DNA of 64,000 nucleotides from Caenorhabditis elegans (GCF_000002985.6 NC_003280.10:3530501-3594500); one strand, 5' to 3'. Counted from the stretch's first letter, positions 14,301 to 24,930 are shown. Notes: generated by a model not told the origin, from the letters alone. Translations and numbers: made by a program.

Positions 14301-15921
14301 ACCGCCCGTTTTCTCGTATAATTCCGCGAGCAAGAGAGCAAATTTACAACGTCCGCTGCGAGATCTCGAGCCAAATCTGGAGTTACGAAGCAGCTGAGAC
14401 CACCCAATGCGATACCGCTTTCGTACATATTTGAGCTGAAAAATTGAATTTTTCGTGATTTTTTTTTTGAAAAAAATTGGAACTTTTTCGATATTTTGAG
14501 GAAAAAATTGATTTTTTGGCAAAAAAATTTTTTTTGAAAAAATATTATTTTTTCCAGTTTTTTTTTCATTTTATTTTGGAAATAAAATCTATATTTTTCC
14601 TTTTTTTTGAGAAACAACCGAATTTTTTCCGTTTTTTTTTAGAAAAAATTGGATTTTTTATCAATTTTTAAATAAAAATCTATATTTTTTCTTTTCCCCT
14701 TTTTTTGGGAAAAAATCTGAACTTTTTCGATTTTTTTAGAGAAAATAATGGATTTTTTATCAATTTTTTTCAGAAAAATCTAGATTTTTGCCTTTTTTTC
14801 AGAAAAAATATGCATTTTTTATCAATTTTTTAGATAAAAAATTGTATTTTTTAAAGCAAAAATCTGAATTTTTTTGATTTTTTAGAGAAAAAATTGTGTT
14901 TTTTATCCATTTTTTAAAAGAAAAATCTGGATTTTTGCCTTTTTTTCTGATTATGGTTTTTTATCGTTTTTTTAGATAAAAAATTGAATTTTTTGAGAAA
15001 AAAATAATTTTTCAATTTTTTTTTCAGAAAAAATGATATTTTTCGGTTTTTTTTATTAGAAAAATAAAATTTTAAAAAGATTCTAATTTAAAAAAATGAA
15101 ATTTCATTTTTTATTTGTAAATTTCCAGAAATTTCTTGCCAAAATCCAAATTTGCATTTTTTCAACATTTCCAACATCAAAAATCGCATTTTTTAGCTCA
15201 AAATTGGCGAAAATTTGTATTTTTTCCAGTTTTTCACACTTTTTCGCCCAAGAACCTTACCTATTCACATCTTTTCTTATCAAATTCGTCGTCAACATAA
15301 GGACATCAGTCTCATCGTGGAAGCTTTGTGCAGCGGCGAGATATCTGAAAAATTATTGATTTTTTACTGAATTTTCGGCTTAAAATCATCGAAAAATACG
15401 TTTTAACCGGAGTTTTTAGGTCAAAATTCAGCAAAAATCGAATAAAAACCAACCCTATTCGCTTTTCCGTGTATTTTGTAGAAGCCATCACTTCTATCAC
15501 GTTGAACGAAGCCCATGAGATGTCATAACCGAGCATTTGGAGCTGAAAACATAAAAAGTCATGGTTTTTACAGATTTTTAAGTGAAAAATTCAATTTTTC
15601 GTGTTTTTCTTCATTTTTAGAGCGTTTTTCCACTGAATAGAGGCTAATTTTCAAGTTTTTCGGCACGCCGGAACTCACATAGGCCAACTTTTCAATTGCG
15701 TTCGCCTTCACATAAATCGAGTCTTGTCGGAGCTCCTGCTTGATCTCTTCCATACATTGAGTGATGTATCGGGACTGAAAATATCAAAAAATTAGATTTT
15801 TTCCCGGAAAACCAATAAATCCCACCTCATTATCCTTATTATTGCGAATTCCGCGGATCAAGTCGGTCAGAGACTTGTCAAAGATCCGGTCAATGTTGCT
15901 ACGCACCTTGCGTAACGCCAT
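2390..15921 (-). CDS. apd-3: AP-3 complex subunit delta (delta adaptin)
   Basis: Large subunit of the AP-3 adaptor, which sorts cargo from Golgi and endosomes to lysosome-related organelles (gut granules in worms). Fifteen exons on the minus strand: 15921-15826, 15774-15679, 15542-15454, 15344-15261, 14435-14069, 13365-13242, 12573-12113, 10768-10602, 10309-9649, 8204-7836, 6895-6506, 4885-4550, 4192-4067, 3311-3015, 2482-2390. They sum to 3756 nt, an uninterrupted frame of 1251 residues. The start is MALRKVRSNIDRIFDKSL, and LQMLGYDISWASFNVIEVM follows at about 62-80, both typical of delta adaptins. Residues ~30-600 form the HEAT-like adaptin trunk. Acidic and Lys-rich hinge stretches (for example KKKKSTKKDGKK) lie at ~760-920, and a C-terminal appendage follows. 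Length matches the family. Several introns exceed 900 bp and are filled with tandem repeats. The exon-10 donor (GTACGG) is the least certain boundary. Confidence 0.96.
4886..6505. repeat. TGCTCAAAA-type tandem repeats in apd-3 intron 11
   Basis: Both sides of the embedded palindrome (5306-5832) are dominated by degenerate units such as AAAATGCTCAAAAATGCTC and AAATGTTCAAAA, running from ~5090 to 5300 and from ~5860 to 6450. The array is confined to this intron. Confidence 0.75.
5306..5832. mobile_element. 527-bp palindromic element with TTAA ends in apd-3 intron 11
   Basis: Left end TTAAAGAAGGAGTATCC mirrors right end GGATACTCCTTCTTTAA. Inverted homology continues inward (AAACGGGAAAAATCCGTTAA against TTAACGGATTTTTCCCGTTT). 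TTAA sits at both outer edges, consistent with a TTAA target. There is a central spacer and no transposase frame, so it is non-autonomous. Confidence 0.85.
6896..7835. repeat. TTTTTTGGTAAAAAATTTGACA tandem array in apd-3 intron 10
   Basis: About 900 bp of units of roughly 20-45 bp around TTTTTTGGTAAAAAATTTGA, with substitution and length noise. It yields long open frames on the minus strand (Pro/Lys/Asn/Phe repeats up to 375 codons) that are translation artefacts. The real exons 10 and 11 flank it with good splice sites. Confidence 0.85.
8205..9648. repeat. TTTTCCGATTTTTC-type repeats in apd-3 intron 9
   Basis: Positions ~8890-9640 are a degenerate array of TTTTTCCAATTTTCTCTGAA and AATATCGGAAAATC units. 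Positions 8520-8600 hold a separate motif (TTTAAAGGCGCATG followed by CCGTAATTTTGGCGCG) that looks like a dispersed repeat fragment. Confidence 0.7.
10769..12112. repeat. GGCGAAAGTTGGTGAAAATTGG tandem array in apd-3 intron 7
   Basis: About 1.2 kb of units of ~30-40 bp built on GGCGAAAGTTGGTGAAAATT. Inverted stretches (CCAACTTTCGCC) occur near 11590 and 11930, so parts can fold back. A ~150-bp segment containing CAATTTTCTATGCATTTTCTCC recurs near 11290-11340, 11670-11710 and 12050-12090, which indicates a higher-order duplication. Confidence 0.8.
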
Positions 15922-16812
15922 TTCTTCGAATCTGAAAAAATTTTGCTTTTTTTAAAGTTTTTTTCGTTTTGGGAGTGAAAAATGACACGCAGAAGGGTTC
16001 GGTGAGGTGATTTTTGTGAAAAATATTTTTAAAAAATTTAATGTTGTGATTTTTGTGACAAAAACAACAAAAAATCTTGGTTAAATAGAGAAAAATTGCT
16101 TTAAAACCGTCAAAAAATAAAATAAAATAATCTTCAAAACTATCGCCTCGAGACCCAAACTAAAACTTCCTCCATGTACCTTTAAAGAAGGCATACGGTT
16201 TTTACCATAATTTTTCAGAATTTAAGCACGAAATCTGATTTTTTCTCCACGAAAACAATAAAAAGTGTTTTTAAAATTTCATCAACCTATTTCACAATTT
16301 CTTTAATTGAAAAATACAAAAGAGTCAACCTGAACTCGCACAAAACAAAAACTCGTGTCAAAACCCAACAAAATCTTGATGTCATGCGCCTTTAAAACAG
16401 TACTCGAATAAATCGATTTATTGAAGTTTTTATCGATTTTTATTGTTTTTTCTTGGTAAAAATGAATAAATTAATCACGAAAAGCCACAAGAAAACCGGA
16501 AATGTTTAAATGAATTAATTTTGGGTAGCATTTCTGTAAAATCCATTCTAATTTCGGTTTAGATGGCCAGAAATAGAAGAAAATCCGAAAAAAATAGGTA
16601 AATTAAATTCTAAATTTGCTTTAAAACAGACAAATTAATGTTTTTCAAAATTTAAAAAAATCTTTAAAAAAATTTCACAATAAAATAAAAACCTTAAATT
16701 CGCAGGAACTAACATGGTGCAACATGCCTCAAAAAAAAACCCGAAAAATTCCAAAAAAATGTCCGAAAAGCGCGGGTTTTTGTGGGGAAAAGGCGATAAA
16801 ATGAGTGAAGGA
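15922..16812. other. Upstream region of apd-3
   Basis: AT-rich. Around 16130-16400 there are dispersed-repeat fragments (CGCCTTTAAAACAGTACTC resembles the motif at 8515-8535). No coding exon is supported. Confidence 0.5.
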
Positions 16813-16941
16813 TTAAATGGGGACGTCGTCCTCCATCTCTTCAGCTTCTGCGTCAGTTCCAAACACAGAAGGGCTCCTAAAAGAGGACGAAAAAGACGAC
16901 GCATCTTCTTCCCTCCTCGCCCCAAAGATAGAATCAAACAT
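16813..16941 (-). CDS. Candidate small acidic protein (42 aa), unproven
   Basis: A 42-codon frame starting MFDSIFGARREEDASSF and ending EEMEDDVPI. It is Ser/Phe- and acid-rich, and its GC content is higher than the flanks. It lies ~0.9 kb upstream of apd-3 on the same strand. The ATG follows a pyrimidine-rich stretch (TTTCCCTCATTTTCTCTCC) that resembles worm core promoters. Which family it belongs to is not recognised. It could be a real micropeptide gene, the last exon of a longer gene, or chance. The plus-strand frames overlapping it look less protein-like. Confidence 0.3.
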   Translation of the reverse strand: MFDSIFGARREEDASSFSSSFRSPSVFGTDAEAEEMEDDVPI

Positions 16942-17188
16942 AGAACGTGCGGAGAGAAAATGAGGGAAATAGAGCGGGCAGGGGTCGAGACGCAGACAGG
17001 AAAGTAGCGGCACAGAGGGGTGCAGCAGCACAGCTTGCGGAGACGGATATATCGACCAAAGGCACTGAAGAATTATTAAGGACAACGACAAGTGTTGGAG
17101 GGACTAGAGGGAATTCTAGGCCAGAAGTTTGACCTAAAAAAGGAAATTGGAACGTTTTTTTTCGAAATGTTCATCTTAAAACCTTCTA

Positions 17189-17240
17189 GAAAGCGCGCTC
17201 TAATGAGATTCACCGATAATTCGCAATAGAGCGCGTTTTC
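17189..17240. repeat. Short GAAAGCGCGCTCTA inverted repeat
   Basis: GAAAGCGCGCTCTA is mirrored by TAGAGCGCGTTTTC 24 bp later (13 of 14 positions match). It is GC-rich within AT-rich flanks and is probably a MITE remnant. No gene is supported in the surrounding 16942-17533. Confidence 0.6.
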
Positions 17241-17533
17241 ATCTGTTCAATCTTTTTTTTCAAAAACTCACAACTGAAATGACGTCTGCGCTAGGAGAAA
17301 CCCCTGATCGGCTCGTCGATTTCTCAGACTTTTTGAATTTTTTCGAACCGTCGCCGCCGCCTCTTCGAAATGTGATCGCATGGAATTTTCAGACAATTTC
17401 AGACAAAACATTTATTATTATCTAGCAGAATCATAGAAGACTAATAACAACTGGAGGAACAGTACGAGCGGGAGACAGACAGATAAGAACTAAAATTATC
17501 TTATCAATTTTAGTCAGCGGCGAGCACAAACTA

Positions 17534-19070
17534 TTAGGTCGTTCAATAAGTTTTGTCGTTTTTTTCCAGTTTTGATTTTTTCTTGGATATTTTTTTGCGG
17601 TTGTATAGAGGACTGTTAGTAATGACAAGCCCAACGATATCAGCCATTTCGGTCAACTTCCAGGTTGTTTAAAACTCCGAACTATGACAACGAAACAAAA
17701 TTTTTTTTTTCGATTTTTTTTATTTCCTCATGAAATCAAAAACTTTGTATGCGTAGATGTATTAGACAGTTAGTTAAATAAAACTGAAAATTTTCAGACT
17801 CAGGCATAGCTTATTGGTAGCGCTACATCTGTTGGAAGTGCCTAAAACGCTTGCAAAATTGTCTTTTTTATTTTTGAGCGGTGCTAACTTTGAAACCATG
17901 AGAGATATACAAAAGTAATGTATTACAACATTAATGTACATATTATAAGCTACAATTTATCAGTTTGGTGCAACGTTGGATCTCCTCACGTTTCTGAGTT
18001 ACAGTCGATAGAAGTGCGCTTGGTCCAATTTTCAAAAAATCCTAATTTTTCATGTTTTTGCCAGTAACTCCAAAACCAGGTGTCTGATCAAAAATCTTTA
18101 AATCAAAAAATAAGTGCTTTTTTATTATTAACAGGTATTCAGTTGACCGTTTTGTTATATCTCATATGTGCGCAAAGATATGAATCGTAAAACAGCAAAA
18201 AATGCATGATCAGAAAAATATGAAAAATATTGCAAAAAGCCATTTTATTCTTCTCGAAAACAACATGGGCGTCTAGAAACACATTTAATATTTTGACTAT
18301 CAATTAGTTTATCATAATCAAAAAACCATTAGGAGTTATCTTTCAAAAAAATTTTTCGGAAATTTTTTCCCGATGTTTTTTTAAATTTTTCAGAAATTTC
18401 CGCAACTTTTGTTTTACGATTCATATCTTTGCGCACACATGAGATATAACAAAACGGTCAACTGAATACCTGTTAATAATGAAAAAGCACTTATTTTTTG
18501 ATTTAAAGATTTTTGATCAGACACCTGGTTTTGGAGTTACTGGCAAAAACATGAAAAATTAGGATTTTTTGAAAATTGGACCAAGCGCACTTCTATCGAC
18601 TGTAACTCAGAAACGTGAGGAGATCCAACGTTGCACCAAACTGATAAATTGTAGCTTATAATATGTACATTAATGTTGTAATACATTACTTTTGTATATC
18701 TCTCATCATTTCAAAGTTAGCACCGCTCAAAAATAAAAAAGACAATTTTGCAAGCGTTTTCGGCACTTCCAACAGATGTAGCGCTACCAATAAGCTATGC
18801 CTGAGTCTGAAAATTTTCAGTTTTATTTAACTAACTGTCTAATACATCTACGCATACAAAGTTTTTGATTTCATGAGGAAATAAAAAAAATCGAAAAAAA
18901 AAATTTTGTTTCGTTGTCATAGTTCGGAGTTTTAAACAACCTGGAAGTTGACCGAAATGGCTGATATCGTTGGGCTTGTCATTAATAACAGTCTTCTATA
19001 CAACCGCAAAAAAATATCCAAGAAAAAATCAAAACTGGAAAAAAACGACAAAACTTATTGAACGGCCTAA
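17534..19070. mobile_element. 1.5-kb palindromic mariner-like element
   Basis: The left end TTAGGTCGTTCAATAAGTTT is mirrored by the right end AAACTTATTGAACGGCCTAA, with TA at both flanks (17532-17533 and 19071-19072). The ends resemble mariner terminal repeats. Inverted homology continues for about 650-670 bp per arm, to ~18200 and from ~18404, around a spacer of ~200 bp. There is no transposase frame, so it is a non-autonomous foldback derivative. Confidence 0.88.
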
Positions 19071-19128
19071 TACAAGGCAGAGTGCTTTTTAGCGAAAAAA
19101 AAACTACAAAATCGTGAAATCAAAGCTA

Positions 19129-20030
19129 CAGTAACCAGTTTTCGTTGCGAGACCCCAACATTGTTGCATGCAAAATGGGGGTCATTCAAATGCTGAGAAC
19201 ATGGATAAACTTAAAATCAGCTTGAAAAAAGTCAGAGATTCACATTTCACAAGTTTTCAGCGTGCTAAAAATCTGCTACACAGTCGAAACAAATGCTACA
19301 GTAACCCGATTTTGTGGCGGGACCAAAAAATTTTTGGAGGCAAAATAGTGTTCATTTGAAAGCGGAGAATACGTATAAACTGAAAATCTAATTGAAAAGT
19401 TTCAGAAATTCAAATTTTGAGAGTTTTCATGGCTTCCAATGCCTCTCACACAAGTGGAGTTAGTGCTACAGTAACCCGATGTCGTGGCGGGACCCTGAAA
19501 TTTTCGGAATCTAGTCAAAATTGAGTCTATTTAAAAGCGGAGAGCACGGACAAATTGAAAATTTGCTTGAAAAATTTCAGAAATTCAAATTTTGAGAGTT
19601 TTCATGGCTTCCAATGCCTCTCATACAGCTGGAGTTAGTGCTACAGTAACCTAATTTCGTGGTGAGACCCTAAATATTTACAGGCGAAATGGGGTTATTT
19701 GAAAGCTGAGAGCACGGAGAAGCGGGAAATCTGCTGAAAATTTTTCAGAAATTCAAATTTTGAGATTTTTCATGGCTTCAAATAACTCCTACACAGCTGA
19801 CGTTAGTGCTACAGTAACCAGTTTTCGTGGCGGGACCCTACACTTTTTGCAGGCAAAATGGAAGCCATGCAAAAGCGGAGAGCATGGAGAAACTGAAAAA
19901 ATAAAATCTGATTAAAAAAATTTTATAAATACAATTTTGAGAGTTTTCAAGGCTTCAAGTTAATCTTACACAGCTGAAGTCAAAGCTACAGTAACCAAAT
20001 TTCGCGGCGGGACCCAAAAATCACAGTAGA
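19129..20030. repeat. ~172-bp tandem repeat, about five copies
   Basis: GCTACAGTAACC followed by a CGTGGCGGGACCC-like motif recurs at about 19129, 19299, 19466, 19640, 19808 and 19986, a spacing of 167-178 bp. Each unit continues with an AAATGGGGTCATTTGAAAGC-like stretch and an AAATTCAAATTTTGAGAGTT-like stretch. The array ends about 140 bp before the next gene. Confidence 0.88.
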
Positions 20031-20171
20031 GTCTGTCTATAGGCACAGGAAACTCAAAAAATAATAAATTTTTCCAGAAATTGCTTGTCGAGCTACCGCT
20101 CTGTGTCTCCACAACGGAGCACTGACCACCAACTGATAATTGATAAGACTCACACTAATCATTCAATCAAT

Positions 20172-22895
20172 ATGCGCCTTTTTGCACTAATATTCTCAAG
20201 TTTTCTGTGCTCTTTAATATCAGCAGAACATGTCACTGTGACATATCATTTTTGGGAAAAAAGTTTGGATTTGAAAATAATTTTTTTCTCTGAAAAATTC
20301 AAAATTTCAGACGAAAAAATCGTGGAAAAAGTGGAATGGTTCACGAAATTTGTGGCGAATTCGAATCGATTTTGGACGAGCAATTTGGTTTTTCAACAGC
20401 ATAATGAGAAAATCGATAGGGTTCAGATTTCAAGGTAGGTGGCCGTGGAAGAGAAAATTCGGCCACCGTTAAAATTTTAATAAAAAATGGAAAACAACTC
20501 GGCCACCGATTTTTTCTCTTTTCTTTCTACGTGGACGAGAAAATAAATTGGTGGCCAAGTTTTTTCTAAGTCCGACTTTTGTCATTAAATATAGTTATTG
20601 AAACCGACTTTCAAAATCTTTTTGCAAGTTTTAAACATACTCGATTATCACAACCTTTTGACAATTGATGGCCGAGTTTTTTCACGGCCACGTCCAATTT
20701 TTATAGCGAAAGCTGGAAATCTGCCGTCATCGAGGAGCCGGTCACCTTCCCGTTGGACACATTTTTCGTAGAACTCTTCCAAAAATTCGCCGACAAACTT
20801 TACACCAATCTTGCCTTGGATAGCCTACCGATTTTCGACGCCGGAGAATTGAAAAAATCGTTAAAAAATTTTGAAATTTTCGAAAAAGACGAGACGGAGG
20901 AGACTTTTCCATTCGATTTTTGGATGAAAATTGGCGAAAATGAGCTGAAAACCAGGAATCGCGATCGATTTGTGCTGTTTACTAGGGCAGGTGAGAAGCT
21001 GGAAGAAAAAGAACGCGGCCGCGGAAAAAAAAAACTCGGCCACCATGTTTTTGCGGCCATCACATAGCTTTTTGTGATGGTGGCCGAGTTCTCATTTATT
21101 TCTAGGCCACGCCGTCATTTCCCCCCTTATTCCAGATTCCTTCGAACACTGGGAGGCTATTTCTCACTTCCTAGATGCTCTGAAGCGTAGCAAACAGATT
21201 GGTTATGTGGTGGACTGTAAAAAGTAAGCTTTCCTCTGGAAAATTTGCTGAAAAATCTGAAAATTCCAGTGAAAACTCTGGTTGTTGGGCTCACGGAGTC
21301 GATGAGAATCCGACGCTTTTTTCGTTCAAACTAGATAATTTTGACGATCATCTCGAGGCAAGATTCCGTGGAAAATTCCAGAAGGATCAGGTTTATGACT
21401 GGATTTTGACGTAAGATTTTGACGTGGCCGTGGGGGATAAAACTCGGCCACCAAATGAAATTTCTCTTCCAGAACCAAGCAACCCGAGGTAAAACTGCTC
21501 AACGAGGAGCTGGTGCCGAGCTACCGTAGTGGAATGGTCCCAGGATTTGATCGCGCGCGGGAAACCGTAACAATTCTGTTTATTGACACGAAAAAGTCGC
21601 AGATTTGGAGGAATTACGCGAAATTTGCGCGGGAAAATCACGGGCGGTTCCATTTGACAGCGCTGGTGTCCGAGGAGGTCAAGAAATGGTAAGAATTGGT
21701 GGAGAATGTTGTTCAAAATTTGATTTTCCGTAACTTTCCGGGTCCTACCGCGAACGAAAATTTCCAACTACAGTACCCCACATGGTAGCTCACGTGGTGC
21801 CAGGCTGTCTCATTGCGGTTTGATCTACAAAAATCCAGGAATTTTTCCCCTAGCAAAGAGTGACGTCAGCACGTTCTTAACCATGGGAAATCAATTGAGA
21901 ACTCTGCGTCTCTTCTCCCGCATTTTTTGTAGATCTACGTAGATCAAAAAGGAGACACTCTGACACCACGTGGTAGCTGAGAAGTTTTGTTCGTGCCAAG
22001 ACCCAAAGCATGGATTTGATCGAAAAAATATTATGCCAGTCCGAGTTTTTAGTCGTAATCGCAACTTTTTGGGTCCTGCCGCGAACGTAACTTTCCAACT
22101 ACAGTACCCCCACACGATAGCCAAATTCGTTCGTGCCAAGACCCAAAACTGGGATTTTGGCTAAAAATGTATTTTTTTTCAGAAGAAATTGAATTTTAAC
22201 GAGAAAAATTGGTTTTTTTTTCCTGGAAATTTTCGAATTTTCCAAATTTCAAATTTCCCGATCTTTCAGGTCCATCTACCCTGCCTTCATCACGATGAAG
22301 CCCTATGACCCCTTCGTAAAAGCCTTCACACTTCATAAGGATCTCAACTGGAATCGAATGGTCGACTACTTGGAGGACGGTGTACACCCGGGCTGTCATC
22401 AATTGTCAAGTCCCTCCGATTTCCTCTTCGCCACCGGAACCCAGAAGCCTCTGGTCGTATTTTTCGACCCACTGGACTCTAAAAATTCTGAAGGATTCAA
22501 AAAATCTGCTGCCGAGCAGCAAAGCGGCGATCGAATTGCTCATTTTTCGGCTGTAACCGGTTTCGACCTGTTTGGACTGTATGTGATGAGCGTTTTTAAT
22601 GTGAATTCCCCGAGCTATATTGTCATTCGGCGACAGGTACTTTCACTTTTTAACTTCAAATTAAATTCATTTTTTCCAGGAAAAAGGATGGTGCATCCAC
22701 ACAAAACCCGCTGAAAACGACAATTTCACTGGAATTCTTTCATGGGTTCGGAATTTGGAGCCAGTTCACTGCCAGGAGCTCATTGAAAACTTCAAGTTCC
22801 CAATTGCTCGTTTGAATCTGTTGGAGCGGTATGATGACGTGGAAGAGCTAGAGAAAGGGTTCACGGCCGTGGAGTGGACTAGGGACGAGCTATAG
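20172..22895 (+). CDS. Predicted ER-lumenal protein with RDEL tail (thioredoxin-like fold suspected)
   Basis: Eight exons: 20172-20262, 20311-20434, 20707-20990, 21136-21223, 21270-21410, 21473-21688, 22270-22636, 22680-22895. They give 508 residues without interruption. An N-terminal signal peptide (MRLFALIFSSFLCSLISAE) and a C-terminal RDEL indicate ER-lumen residence. ATG 20172 is chosen because it gives the signal peptide directly. The first intron is only 48 nt and in frame, so unspliced reading looks falsely continuous. No CxxC redox motif is visible. Hydrophobic strand segments such as VTILFIDT and PLVVFFDPLD look like thioredoxin-fold beta strands, as in non-catalytic PDI-family members (ERp27 or TXNDC16 type), but this is inference. 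Introns 2, 3 and 5 carry CTCGGCCACC repeats. Confidence 0.85.
20435..20706. repeat. GTGGCCGTG / CTCGGCCACC dispersed hairpin repeat in intron 2
   Basis: GTGGCCGTGGAAGAGAAAA and its inverse AACTCGGCCACC occur several times here. They recur in intron 3 (20991-21135) and intron 5 (21411-21472) of the same gene. Confidence 0.7.
21791..21973. mobile_element. MITE with CACGTGG ends, copy 1 (intron 6)
   Basis: Begins CACGTGGTGCCAGGCTGTCT and ends AGACACTCTGACACCACGTGG. Internally it contains TTGATCTACAAAAA and its inverse TTTTTTGTAGATCTACGTAG. Related copies are at 24577-24735 and 43591-43750. It is bracketed by a direct duplication (GTCCTACCGCGAACG near 21745 and GTCCTGCCGCGAACG near 22073), suggesting insertion into a pre-existing repeat. 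Confidence 0.82.
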
Positions 22896-23335
22896 GAATT
22901 TTAAAAAATTGCTCTGTTGTAATTTGGTAAAAATAAATAATTTAATTTGTTTTAATTTGATGTTTTACAGATTAAAATTGCATTAAAAATTTATATTTAA
23001 GAATTAATTAATTTTCCCTGCTCGTCATTTTAAATGCCAGTTCCGCAGGTACACCGCCACGGTAGATTGCGGACAAAAGAATCCTTTTTTTAGCTGTTTT
23101 AAGGAAATAACAAGAAATTTCGATGAAAATTTTCAGTTTTAAGCTTTCATACTAAGATTTAATAAAAAACAGACAATTTTAATGTAGAATTGCAGGCGAT
23201 ATCCTAGTTTCCACACTGAAAATCACTTGCGCGTCAAATAAAATGCAAAGTACGCATTGACACCGTCACGTCCCATTGCACACAATTTCTCAATTATTAT
23301 TTTTCTTTTTCGATCTTTTGATTTTAAATCTGAAA
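22896..23335. other. Intergenic region
   Basis: An AATAAATAA near 22932 is a plausible poly(A) signal of the upstream gene. A short upstream ATG at 23276 is in frame with the next gene but adds a low-complexity Phe/Leu stretch. Nothing else is recognised. Confidence 0.5.
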
Positions 23336-24047
23336 ATGGACATGATCGAGCTTGAAAAAAAGATTTCTGAAATTGAAGAAGTTCTAGGAATCGATGATCT
23401 CACCACGGTAAGCTTTTTTCGCGCAATTTCCAATAAAAATGCCAATTTTTTTTCCAGAAAACATCAATTCCCTCTCAAATCGAGGCTCTTCAATCCAAAT
23501 TACGAGATGATTGTAAGGCGAATCTGCTAATGTCGATTCCCATTCAAAAGCTGGAGCATTTGAGCAAAATCGCCACGGAAGTACGTTGGAAAAACTGAAT
23601 TTTCTGTGAAAAATCGATTTTTCAGACATCCGGCCCATATGGATCGCTGACTGACAAAATAGAGTCTGTAAAATACGCGGAAAAGCTGATCAATGAACGA
23701 GCGGAACGGATTAAACAATTTTCAGATGCTCTTGAGGTCTTTTTTTGCGATTTTTCAGAGAAAATTGAAGAAAAATAAAAAATTTCAGCCCTGCCTCGAC
23801 CAGGAGCTCTTCTCAAAAGTGGCTGCACTTCAACCGGAGCTTGACGCTGAAATCGAAAAATACGAGAAGGCCCTGGAGGACTGGACCAAGTAATTGCAGT
23901 TTTTAAAGCCTAAAAATCTGAAATTTCCAAAATTTCAGAACCTACGGAGAATTCCAGACACTTGTCGCCGAGCGGTCAATGATCAACCAAAAAATCACCG
24001 AAAAAGTGCTGGATCTGCAGACGAAAATCAACGCAAAAGCTAAATAA
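23336..24047 (+). CDS. dnc-3: Dynactin p24/DCTN3-like coiled-coil subunit
   Basis: Five exons (23336-23407, 23458-23580, 23626-23736, 23789-23889, 23939-24047) encode 171 residues, close to the ~186 of human DCTN3. The protein is almost entirely helical heptads: ELEKKISEIEEVL at the N-terminus, a central EPCLDQELFSKVAALQPEL, and a C-terminal QKITEKVLDLQTKI. The central Leu-Asp segment followed by a long helix matches the layout of p24, which sits in the dynactin shoulder that supports dynein. The family call rests on pattern and length, not an alignment. The symbol assumes it is the single worm p24 orthologue. The exon-3 donor (GTCTTT) is weak. The start at 23336 avoids a low-complexity in-frame extension from 23276. 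Confidence 0.62.
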
Positions 24048-24299
24048 TTAAATATTTTTTCGCTGGATTGTAATTTATTTTTATTTTCTTTGTTTTCCTG
24101 TAAAAATTGAAATTCTACAAGTTTTTTGTTAGACAGAAAGACGAATTGGCAGCAATTATCGACTTTTCGAAGTGGGCAAGATGATGACGTTGTTTCGGGA
24201 AATTGGAAAATTTGTTTTTTTCCAATTTTTTTCCTCGCAAGAAAAATAGTTTTCTCTCCATTTGAATTACTAGATTTTTCAAAAAATTTGAACTTTTCT

Positions 24300-24930
24300 C
24301 CGTGGAGCGCGCTTGCATTATTAGATTTTACGAAAATTTGAATATTTCTCAGTGGAGCGCACTTACACCTCACTTTTTTCCAAAATTTTTAGTAATTCTC
24401 GATGGAGCGCGCTTGCAGCAAGGTAATTTTCAAAATTTTCCCAAAATCTCTATGTAGCGCAGTTGTAATCCAAAATTACAGCTAATTACCAGTAGAGCGC
24501 GCTTGCATCAGTATTTTTAAAATTTTTTTGAAATCAATTATCAGTGGAGCGTACTTGCATCCCAATAAATTTCATATAGTGCCAGGCTGTCCCATTACAG
24601 TTTGATCTACAAAAAATTCGGGAATCAGCACGTTCTTAACCATGCGAAATCAGTTGAGAAACCTGCGTCTCTTCTCTCGCATTTTTTGTAGATCTACGTA
24701 GATCAAGCCAAAATGAGACACCCTAACATCACGTGAAATTTCAAAATTATAGACAATTCTCTGTGGAGCGCGGCTGCATCGTTATATTTTTCGAAATTTT
24801 TACAAAATTCTCTGTGGAGCGTACTTGTAACACTAGCTTAGCCAAAAATTCCACCAATTCTCTCTGGAGCGCGGTTACACCGCTAGATTTTTCAAAATTC
24901 TACTAATTCTCCGTGGGGCGCGCTTGCATC
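24300..24930. repeat. ~50-bp tandem repeat with GTGGAGCGCGCTTGCATC core
   Basis: The core recurs near 24301, 24350, 24402, 24452, 24492, 24543, 24763, 24814, 24866 and 24912, about every 46-52 bp, joined by AAATTTTT-rich spacers. A MITE at 24577-24735 interrupts the register. Similar single cores occur at ~47052 and ~47199. Confidence 0.85.
24577..24735. mobile_element. MITE with CACGTG end, copy 2
   Basis: Contains GTGCCAGGCTGTCCCATTAC, TTGATCTACAAAAAAT and the inverse ATTTTTTGTAGATCTACG, and ends ATCACGTG. It lies inside the 50-bp tandem array, so it inserted after the array formed. Confidence 0.8.

Noticed and set aside
17431-17634. Minus-strand ORF as a gene upstream of the mariner-like element
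   Set aside because: More than half of it lies in the transposon terminal repeat, and it has no signal, domain or splice partner.
22295-22714. Short independent gene starting at an internal Met of exon 7
   Set aside because: Exon 7 joins exons 6 and 8 with consensus splice sites and in phase. The apparent ORF runs into the following intron.
24300-24930. CRISPR-like array (regular repeats with spacers)
   Set aside because: The repeats are degenerate, the spacers are AT-rich and similar to each other, and the context is a nematode chromosome. It is an ordinary eukaryotic minisatellite.
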